Positions 56,281 to 64,000 of a stretch of DNA of 64,000 nt are shown here, one piece after another. The notes under the pieces were generated by a model. The model did no database searches. It was not told where the DNA came from and saw nothing but the letters and a program-made list of their open reading frames with translations. The stretch is from Dactylellina haptotyla (lineage: Eukaryota; Ascomycota; Orbiliomycetes; Orbiliales; Orbiliaceae). The stretch spans positions 3,100,001 through 3,164,000 of the forward strand of contig CM062380.1 in the NCBI GenBank assembly GCA_031310005.1, given 5' to 3'. A program made the position numbers and the translations under genes. The stretch's first letter is position 1. Each line of letters begins with the position of its first letter.

Positions 56281-57520
56281 TTAGGTGTCTAGCGGCTTTA
56301 ACGAGGTGTGTCTGTTAATCAAAGTGTTAGCGGATTGTAAACCGGATCGCAGAGCATATCGTATGCGACTTACGCAAAGAAGAGAACCTTGATTGCAAGT
56401 GCATATCCACCATGCAGGAGCAGCATGACGATTAACACAATCTTCGACGTCTGTGCATCTATCCCGCTGATGACGGGATAGAGATTTCTAAACAGGAACA
56501 TAGCTGAAACTCCCAACCCAACTGCGCAGAATACCCAGTTCAGAACTGTGAATCAATAGATACCTCGTTAGTCACCGCAATAGCGTCGATTTTATATAAC
56601 GTGTAGGGAAATGGCGATAATACGTACTCGGAATCGGACTAACGCTCGCAATACTGACAGGCACCCAAATCACATTCGCATACCCGTACAGACTCAAGCA
56701 CTCCAGCAAATTCGCCGAATCGCTGCCATACCACTTCAACACGCCCCACAGGGCTGCGGGAACGAATGCCGTGTATCCGTACACCAGACCCGCGGCACCT
56801 GTCAAACTGGCAAAATTGTACTTGAAGTGGTCTTCTGTTCCCTTGACTTTAGAAAAGTAGCTGGCGAGGGTGGACGAGAGGAAGAGCATGAGGACCACGG
56901 TGGAAGCAATCCATACGGGTCCGTAGAGGTCCGGGTTGCCTTCTAGGACGTCTAGGAAATTGGATTTCGGGAAAATGGCGGCGCCGCAGCGGCGGGCGAC
57001 TTCGTTTGTGTCTACGTTGAAGAATTGGGCGTAGAAGGAGATGGACCAGAGGTATCGTTTGCCTGTGGGGGTTGTACCGTTGTCGCCGCCAGTGGTTCGC
57101 GAGGAGGAGCCGCCGCCTGAGAAGAAGCCGCCTGTGGTTTGCGAAACGAATAGTCAGTTTTGATGGGCTTGTAAAGAGGGGTTTCTTAAAGTTGGGGTCT
57201 TTCGTACGTGGCTGCTCTTGAGGGATCTTGCCCGTGGGAGTGTCATTATGCCCAAAGTCTATATACCGTAGATTATTAGCATCCTGATTGAAAACCCATT
57301 TTACAACGAAAGTCTGGGAGTAAAAGCGCGGCGAACCTTGAAAATCGAGCCCGGTTTCGAGATCAGTATGGCCCAAGTCGCCCTATCAAGGTTGTTGTTA
57401 GCTGTTATCATTGAAGCCACGCAAGTAGCCCGCGGGCAAGCGTTCTCGACCAGGGAAGGCACCAACCTCATCGTCAACCTCGACGACTACATCGTAGCCA
57501 GCTCCGGAGGGCCTGGACAT
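56281..57520 (-). CDS. Yip1-domain membrane protein, YIPF1/YIPF2 type
   Basis: Golgi/ER membrane protein of the Yip1 family, which binds Rab GTPases and helps vesicle budding and fusion. Exons: 57520-57467, 57382-57337, 57258-57208, 57131-56628, 56545-56374, 56311-56281; joined 285 aa. The N terminus (SRPSGAGYDVVVEVDDE then GDLGHTDLETGLDFQ) is acidic and disordered. The family block FFNVDTNEVARRC...NPDLYGPVWIAS precedes five hydrophobic helices: VVLMLFLSSTLASYF, LTGAAGLVYGYTAFVPAALW, LSLYGYANVIWVPVSIASV, NWVFCAVGLGVSAMFLF and KIVLIVMLLLHGGYALAIKVLF. Six exons in 1.2 kb include three of 54 bases or less near the start and a 31-base last exon. Splice joins at the N terminus rest on frame and family resemblance. 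Confidence 0.88.
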
Positions 57521-57890
57521 GCTGGGCGATCGGGTATTCGGTATCTCTCAATGGATCGGTGGTAGTGGCGCTTGAAGGTTGAGAGATTGAAGCTGGCGAG
57601 GAACGGGCGAGTTGGACAGGTTGCGCTTAGCCAAGAACCAATCTTGCCGGGGATTCGTCATGCAACGCGAAGTGTCACAATTCGGGGCTGGTGCGCTGGG
57701 TCCTACCAGGTAACGGGCGCTGGCACAGGATCTACGACTAATTCTGGGATACAAGAAACGTGAATTAAAATACGGCGAGAGGCCTACTTTTGGTTCTATC
57801 TTTGCTCACACACAATATCTACAAGAAGACTCGTCGCATATGGAGTTCCGTGTAGGAGGCCACCCTATTAGAAGCTCTAGATAAACACAA
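57521..57890. other. Spacer between SRP68 and the Yip1 gene
   Basis: 370 bases between tandem minus-strand genes, serving as Yip1 promoter and SRP68 3' flank. Nothing further is seen. Confidence 0.6.
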
Positions 57891-59852
57891 TTACCTGCCC
57901 CATCCGAACCATCCCCTCTTCTGCGGTGTAGCTTCTTCGTCTCCTTGCTCTCTCTCCGCGTTATCAACCTCCATGGGCTGGGCTGCACTTGGTGCACTGG
58001 TGACCGGCTCGGCTTCCTTCTCCATACCCGGATACTCAACGTAATTCCAAGCGATATCAAAGAAGATGGGTTTTACAGGAATCGGCTTGACCTTTGGAGG
58101 GAAATCGATCAGGTTGGAAAAGTCGATACCACCTTCGGGGTAAGATGCCAGGTTTTCAATCAACGGTTTCTTGAAAGCGAGCTTCTGAGCCAGTGTTGCA
58201 GATTGTTGGGTCAATCGATCCATTTCCGCTAAAGCATGGTATCGTTGTGTGTTGGCCTTCAGTTCGGTAGAGAGAATGGTAAGCTTGTCGGACGGGATGG
58301 AGAATGCGTCATTGGAGCTGTTGCCAAGTTGGGAGGCAAGGCCGACGGCTGCTTTGATGCTTTCAGATGCACGGTGGTACAGAGCGAGAGCGTTTAGGCG
58401 GTTGCCAATATTTGCATGAGATGCGGCAATTGCAGAGCACCTGTGATATGGAAATCAGTTATTAGTATATTAAAAATGATAAATGCCAGGAACAAACTTA
58501 CTTTAGAGCCAGATAATAGTGTTTCTTCATTTCAAGCTCACTACCAAATTCCTCGTCTGCAGCCACACCGGGAAGTTCGGTAGCTTGTTCTAAATCCTGC
58601 AATATGGCGTCCCATAGCGCCACCTCCTCCTTGAAGCCGGCAACAGCGCCAGCGCCGTCTTTCTCTTTTTTATCATCCCAAACACCGGTGGCCATAGTGG
58701 AGTTTCTTCGAATTCTCCACGAGATCAAGTTGTAGTTGACATAAGTGTAGATGATTTGGAGTGCTTGGATTCTCTCATCATCAGTGCTGGCGCCATCATT
58801 CAAAGCGTCATCTTTAATTTTCTTGATGACATCCGCGGACTCTTGCCATGCAGCAAGGATTTCATCAAAGTGGTCTGCTCGCGATTTGCCGGAGTCACCT
58901 TTATGTTCAACAAGATATGATTCAAGGTTCTTTTCAGCTGCGACGACATTTCCGAGTGCAATTGAGACATCTGCATCTTCTACTGGCGCGGTACGGGTTC
59001 TCCAGGTTATCGAGCGGACCGCTGCTGGTTTTGTCGAAGTTCCAGCGTTCACGGTAGTACCTTCAGCGGCCTGAACTTCTTCGGGTTCGTTAAGAATATC
59101 TGCATCGAGCTCCTTCACAGCGCTGAGTAGTTTTTCATCATCATTTGGGAAATGCTGGCGGCTGGTAGTGTCGATATCCTGATTACGTGGAAGACGCAAT
59201 TGGTACGAGCTGTATCTTACGGCGGGGTCGATGTTGCTGGAAAGAATATCTTTGAAGGTGTCACCTCGAACCACACTCGACAAGGCAAGATAGATAATCC
59301 GAGCCGTTGATAGGTGAGTAAGGGCCTTCTCCCATTGCTTCTTCTCGAAGGCCACAGATCCAGCGATAGAATCTGCATAGGCTCTCGCCTCGAGAATATC
59401 ATTTTGACCAGCCTTGCTCTCGGGGTCTTGAAGCAGAGAGAGCAACTGGGTAGCGTATTTGTACGCTTTGTGGAAGCGGGTTATGATGTGACTGCGGGTT
59501 GGTCCGGATAGGCCAGAATTGCCCGAATCAGACTTCATGTACATGGCGAATGCCCATGCTCGTTCAGCAGAGTAGACGAGAAGGTGCGCATATCTGAAAC
59601 AGGCGGTTTCATTAGAATCTCCACAAACTTGTACACTCTGATAATGTGTGCTACGAACTTGGGGTTCTCTGCAAGATTCTCTGGTGTGACAGCAGCTTTC
59701 ACAACGTATTTGCGAGAACGGCTGGTAGATTTGCCATAGAGGCTGCGCCGTAATTTCGAGATCCGGCGGGAGCAGAGAGCTCGATAGGCATTGTAGTCGC
59801 CCAAGAGGAGGGGATCGGATCGGAGCTTGAGGACGGTGGATGTGATATCCAT
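57891..59852 (-). CDS. SRP68: Signal recognition particle subunit SRP68
   Basis: Subunit of the cytosolic ribonucleoprotein that targets secretory proteins to the ER; it binds SRP RNA and pairs with SRP72. Exons 59852-59659, 59593-58502 and 58440-57891 give 611 aa, the usual size. The ATG beginning MDITSTVLKLRS was chosen because the sequence upstream of it is not family-like. The N-terminal RNA-binding block is visible as DYNAYRALCSRRISKLRRSLYGKSTSRSRKYV. Helical repeats with YAHLLVYSAERAWAFAM and GSVAFEKKQWEKALTHLSTAR follow. The C terminus has VKPIFFDIAWNYVEYP, the likely SRP72-contact region, and the family tail GWFGWGR. It is divergent from the PPR gene across 640 bases. Confidence 0.95.
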
Positions 59853-60492
59853 AGCGGCTGATAGCGTCCTCACGCTGACTGACCAGATACGGGCGAGGAA
59901 GTCTCTGTGATGGTGCTGTCCCGGCGGGGTGTCGATGGGGTCGTGTGCGAGGGCGAGGAAGGTGGGACGTTGCAAGTGTGGCAGGTAGCTTGTGGTTATG
60001 ATGTCGTGGGGCAGCTGTGGCGGTGCGCGCGATAAAATCTCGAAAGTGGCGTGTTTAAGAAACACCACTAGAAAAATTCCAGAACACTGAAACCTCCCGC
60101 CATTGTCCTTACACCAATCTACTTCACGCTCCCGGAAGAACGTCCGCTCATTCGCCCATCCGTCCCGGCCTGCCGGGCATAGAGGAGGAATTTCTGTTGG
60201 GAGGATATAGTCGAACGTCAATTGGTTTTTACTCGCGGGAATCGTCCCGGCATGCGGACAAGCCGCTAGAGAATTGTCACTGCGTATTCAGCGGGGACCA
60301 CTGCGACGCCACCAAATTCTCGCCGCTGTTGACAGAAGGATATGATTTCTAGTGGGTTATATCCTATACCAGACTCTGAGGCTCTACCATTTTACCTACT
60401 CAATTACTGACATTGCGTTACAGTCCCATCCTTACCGATAGAAGAGCACCGCGAGGATACTACGGCAAGACGTAGGGCCGCTGAGACGGGGC
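59853..60492. other. Divergent promoter of SRP68 and the PPR gene
   Basis: 640 bases shared by two outward-facing genes. CCAAT-type pentamers occur in both directions (CCAAT near 60113, ATTGG near 60219). The minus-strand frame of SRP68 stays open upstream to 60221 but its sequence there looks non-coding. Confidence 0.55.
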
Positions 60493-63400
60493 ATGCTCGA
60501 ACGGGTAGCGGCTCGCCTGAACCGTCGAGGCTGTACTCTTCCCAATGTTAGAAAGGCAGGCCAGTCATCCGCCAGGATGCTTCATTCCGCATTCTGGGTT
60601 CACGGAGGGGAGTCACTGCTGTTGGACCAATATGGGGATATCCACGACGAACCCGAAACCCTCCAGGAGAAAGTTTTCAGCAAAATTAGGACGATATCAT
60701 CGGCGTTATCAATACAAGCAGACGAGTTTTCTAAATTCTCCGCTTCCCAATTCGATGCCCACAACCGCCCGTCCTCAGAGCCGATATCGACTATATCCGC
60801 GTTCGGACTCGATTTTCTCTATCCGCCTAAAGCAGTCGCCCTCCTGCAGCGACTCTCGGTAGCGCGGAATTCGAGAAATGTCAATACAAGATCTCCATTT
60901 CCTCGGGCTTACAGCTCACTAATTGGAGATTCTGCGAAGGCGAGAAGTGAAATGAAATCAAAGGAGGAACTGGAGAGGGAGAACGATCCTGAATTCGAAC
61001 ATGCGCCATCTGGGATGTCCAAAGGTCTCTTTGACAAACGGAGAAGAAGAACCAAGGGGAAGTGGATGCCGCAGGAAAAGGCTCGAACTCTACAAACGAT
61101 GAATCCTGATGAATTCGATCTCTCGGAATACTCGTTTGATCTGGCGTGGGCCTGGTACTTTGAAGAGAGAGGGGCGCCCGCTAATCCTAAGATGTGGCTA
61201 GCTCCGAACTCTCAAAGAAGGAGACTGCTGTTGGATTACCTTACCAACTCCAAGCGACGCATCGACTTCGAGCGAATCATACCTCTATTGGAAGAGCTGG
61301 ACCCTTCCGGCAGAACATTATCGGACTGGAAGGCGCTAGTAAAAGCTTACTTGCATTTCGGTCAGGTGGATTCAGCCCTGGAAGCTCTCAAGAAGCTGGT
61401 CGATGAATATATTGGGAATGCACAAGCTGGATTTGAAGAGTTCTTTGCTTATTGTATTAAACACGAGATGTGGGATAGAGCGTTGACCGCTTGGGATCTG
61501 CTCCAGATAAACCGGCCGATTTCTAATCAGGTCATCGAGAGGAAGGGTGATCCACGTTATTCTTTCGTAGATTCTCATTACATCGTCACCGCTGTGGACG
61601 GTTTCCCTCAGAAATACGTAAATTGGTTATCAAATCAACTTAAGAGCGATAGCCGAGCTCAGGATTTTTCTGTCTGGTTAGCTGTTGGAATTGAGAAGGA
61701 ATACAGCAAATTCGACAAATCAGTTGTTACTGATGCTGATATAAAACTGGTACATGAGGCACTGATACGAAAGAAATGGCATCGCAACGACCTGGTGGAC
61801 TTGGAATACAGAATTCTGGCGAAACCCTTCCACTCGTATCACAAAGACGTTATACAAGAATACATCAAATATCGAGAGACTCCAGACCCGCACCCTTCAA
61901 ACTTGCTTCTATACAGGGTATTAATAGCTACCATGCGACTCAGCGATTTTGAAACCATGCAGATGATTTTCGATGACTGGTTCAAATACCATCGCCATCC
62001 TCTTGCCAATGCGTACAAGATAGTTTTAGATCTATTTGCAAAACGGGGTGAGGCGCGAATCGTCGAGGAACTCTACCATCAGTTCACAGTTCGCTTCGAA
62101 CCGACCGCGGACGACTACCGTTACATACTGCGGGCATATATCGAGCGAGGAGAGCTTACTACTGCTGTTGAAAAACTTGAAGGCATGTCCCAGATGAATC
62201 TCGAACCAAGTCTCGCTTGCTACAATACGATTTTACGAGGCTTCGCAAAGTCGGAAGACATGGAAACCGCTATGGACTATCTGAACATCATTTTAGAAAA
62301 GGGCTTCAACCCGGATCACAACACATACGGCTCGATGATGTATGTGTGCGCTGCCCGAGGTGACTACGAGAATGTGGATCTATTATTCCGAGCAGCCTGC
62401 AAAAATTTGAGACCTTCGATTACTATGTGGTCTATGGTAGTATGGGCACACGTCAATGGCGGCGCTCGCTCTCTAGCTTGGAAACTTATACACTGGATTT
62501 ACAGGACAAATATTGGTCTGCCGCTAACACATATCTACAATATGCTGATGAGCGCATACGCCAACAAGAAAGAGCTCGACACTGTGAACAAGATTTTCAA
62601 GGAGATGCAAGATAGGCAAATACCATTCGACTTTTACAGCTACTGCATCATGATGCGTGCTCTCGCACAAACGCAGCACAAGGAGAACCTTCAAAGGGCG
62701 CGACAAATGTTAGACCTCTTGACTTCGCAGGGGGTAGAGACAAATGCGACACCCTACTTTGTTCTAATGCAGGGATACCTTCGTCGGAGAAAGTATGCCG
62801 ATGTCTTCGCTATCTATTCCAACATGCTGGAGAACAACATTGAGCCTAATTTTGGTGTTCAATCTATGCTCCTTCTTGCGTCTGTTTTCGAGGCTCAAGA
62901 ATTGGCCAAGTTTACTGGCAGCGTCGACCTCAGCCACGCGGAGCAGATCTCACATATTGCGATCGAGAAATTTTCTGGTTTTGATCCGACAAGTTTTTCA
63001 GCGGTTAAAACTGCTATTCCTACCGAAGTTTTCACACCTCTCATTTCAGCCTACATCTACAAGGAAGATTACGACTCTGTTAGAAGAACCTACCAAAACT
63101 ACCTGGAAATCTCTACCGGTAAAGATTCTAAAAATATGAAACCCAGCATGAACATGTACCTCAAACTTTTACATGCGGCCCAGAGAGAACGGAATTGGGT
63201 GGGGCTCCGAGAAGTCTGGGGTATCATGTATAGAGAAGCTCAACGACGCTCACGGCCACTCGCGGAGATTAGTACAGGGAAGAACGTAGTAACAGTCATG
63301 AAAAGAGAAATGTGTCCTGCTTTTGACATCATGTTGAAAGCTGCAATCGATTCGACCGAAAAAGTTGACGACGAGACTGGCGGCGTCACCATCCAGGAAA

Positions 63401-64000
63401 TCGGTGTTCTTATGCAACAAATGTTAACCTGGGGCTTCGAACTTGACGGTGGTAATTGGAACTCTTTGATCGTTTTGGTCGCCTTGAACGGTGATCTGGG
63501 ACAAGCCTTCATGCTGGCTGAAAAGCAGCTGGTTAGAGAAGAAGCGCAAGACTACAACATCAGAAAGCAAAAGAGATTCGGTTTCGTCGGCTTCGCGAAA
63601 CACGCTGCGCACCCACACCTACAAACGTTAGAAGTGCTCGCCGGCCAACTTAACGGGTTGATAGATAGGGCCAGAGGAGTCGATGAAGCCGAAGCGGGTA
63701 AAGCTAGGGGTCTTCTCAAGCTCCTATCTGAAGAAACTCCCGTAATCTGGAAACTTGCAAACATTACAAGACGGCGGGGCAACAAGTCGACAGCGGAAGA
63801 ATTTCATACAAAGTTGTTGGATTTCACTGAGATCGTACAAAGCTCGCAGTTTACCGGACCGAAGATTTCACATAGATATAACGTGGCGCCATTCTCGGTA
63901 CGAAAGCAGAGGTTCTTGGACGCACAAAATAAGTCGAAAGTGGATGTGCAATTGGGTGATTTTGATTATGCGTTTGAAGGGTTGGGCGCGAAGGACGATT
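60493..64000 (+). CDS. cya-5: Mitochondrial PPR protein, CYA-5/Pet309-like (partial, runs off the right edge)
   Basis: Open from 60493 to the end of the window without a stop or intron: at least 1,169 residues, C terminus missing. The start MLERVAARLNRRGCTL is followed by ARMLHSAFWVHGG, an Arg-rich, acid-free presequence typical of mitochondrial import and like the start of fungal CYA-5 proteins. An in-frame stop at 60439-60441 bounds it upstream. Helical PPR units are plain from about residue 537 to 790 (DDYRYILRAYIERGELTTAVEKLEGM, SLACYNTILRGFAKSEDMETAMDYL, TPYFVLMQGYLRRRKYADVFAIYSNML). In yeast and Neurospora, Pet309/CYA-5 is needed for expression of mitochondrial COX1 mRNA. The role here is inferred from the family; a different PPR subfamily is possible. 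Confidence 0.87.
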   Translation, partial: MLERVAARLNRRGCTLPNVRKAGQSSARMLHSAFWVHGGESLLLDQYGDIHDEPETLQEKVFSKIRTISSALSIQADEFSKFSASQFDAHNRPSSEPISTISAFGLDFLYPPKAVALLQRLSVARNSRNVNTRSPFPRAYSSLIGDSAKARSEMKSKEELERENDPEFEHAPSGMSKGLFDKRRRRTKGKWMPQEKARTLQTMNPDEFDLSEYSFDLAWAWYFEERGAPANPKMWLAPNSQRRRLLLDYLTNSKRRIDFERIIPLLEELDPSGRTLSDWKALVKAYLHFGQVDSALEALKKLVDEYIGNAQAGFEEFFAYCIKHEMWDRALTAWDLLQINRPISNQVIERKGDPRYSFVDSHYIVTAVDGFPQKYVNWLSNQLKSDSRAQDFSVWLAVGIEKEYSKFDKSVVTDADIKLVHEALIRKKWHRNDLVDLEYRILAKPFHSYHKDVIQEYIKYRETPDPHPSNLLLYRVLIATMRLSDFETMQMIFDDWFKYHRHPLANAYKIVLDLFAKRGEARIVEELYHQFTVRFEPTADDYRYILRAYIERGELTTAVEKLEGMSQMNLEPSLACYNTILRGFAKSEDMETAMDYLNIILEKGFNPDHNTYGSMMYVCAARGDYENVDLLFRAACKNLRPSITMWSMVVWAHVNGGARSLAWKLIHWIYRTNIGLPLTHIYNMLMSAYANKKELDTVNKIFKEMQDRQIPFDFYSYCIMMRALAQTQHKENLQRARQMLDLLTSQGVETNATPYFVLMQGYLRRRKYADVFAIYSNMLENNIEPNFGVQSMLLLASVFEAQELAKFTGSVDLSHAEQISHIAIEKFSGFDPTSFSAVKTAIPTEVFTPLISAYIYKEDYDSVRRTYQNYLEISTGKDSKNMKPSMNMYLKLLHAAQRERNWVGLREVWGIMYREAQRRSRPLAEISTGKNVVTVMKREMCPAFDIMLKAAIDSTEKVDDETGGVTIQEIGVLMQQMLTWGFELDGGNWNSLIVLVALNGDLGQAFMLAEKQLVREEAQDYNIRKQKRFGFVGFAKHAAHPHLQTLEVLAGQLNGLIDRARGVDEAEAGKARGLLKLLSEETPVIWKLANITRRRGNKSTAEEFHTKLLDFTEIVQSSQFTGPKISHRYNVAPFSVRKQRFLDAQNKSKVDVQLGDFDYAFEGLGAKDD

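Overview
The window is nuclear DNA of a filamentous ascomycete (Pezizomycotina). The genes are spliced with many short introns (mostly 55-95 bases) that have GT..AG ends and CTAAC/CTAAT-like branch sites. The gene set fits too: a YVC1-type TRP channel, a Pth11-like rhodopsin-fold membrane protein, a NACHT-WD40 STAND protein and a CYA-5-type PPR protein. The class below Pezizomycotina cannot be fixed by eye. I joined exons by hand and the reading frame closes in every spliced model except one uncertain junction (24.57-24.67 kb). I see no transposon, tRNA, rRNA, CRISPR array or viral relic.

Layout. 0-2.4 kb: no gene seen. 2.4-6.0: glycogen phosphorylase (+), 17 exons. 7.1-9.4: YVC1-like TRP channel (+). 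10.9-14.5: multi-KH RNA-binding protein (-). 14.5-23.0: 8.5 kb without a supportable gene. 23.0-25.9: large disordered protein of unknown family (-). 27.1-29.2: CDK-site-rich protein with Whi5-like features (-). 32.3-33.2: MET8 siroheme synthase (+). 33.2-37.8: 4.6 kb without a gene. 37.8-42.0: LIM-RhoGAP of the RGA1/RgaA type (+). 42.9-51.2: an accessory-looking block with a type-B carboxylesterase (+), a Pth11-like 7-TM protein (-) and a NACHT-WD40 STAND protein (-). 52.6-64.0: dense housekeeping block with eIF2-alpha (-), ESS1/Pin1 (+), a YIPF1/2-type Yip1 protein (-), SRP68 (-) and a CYA-5/Pet309-like PPR gene (+) that runs off the right edge.

The genes do not form one pathway. The right end gathers translation, secretion and protein-folding genes with short shared intergenic regions (SRP68/PPR divergent; ESS1/Yip convergent). 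The genes with regulatory features (KH protein, LIM-RhoGAP, Whi5-like) have unusually long upstream regions. I found no clear new system. The most useful leads are two micro-exons in the phosphorylase, a perfect 12-bp hairpin at 31.53 kb, a cluster of perfect palindromes at 21.48-21.58 kb, a four-tract G-quadruplex motif between eIF2-alpha and ESS1, the NACHT-WD40 protein, and the unclassified disordered protein.
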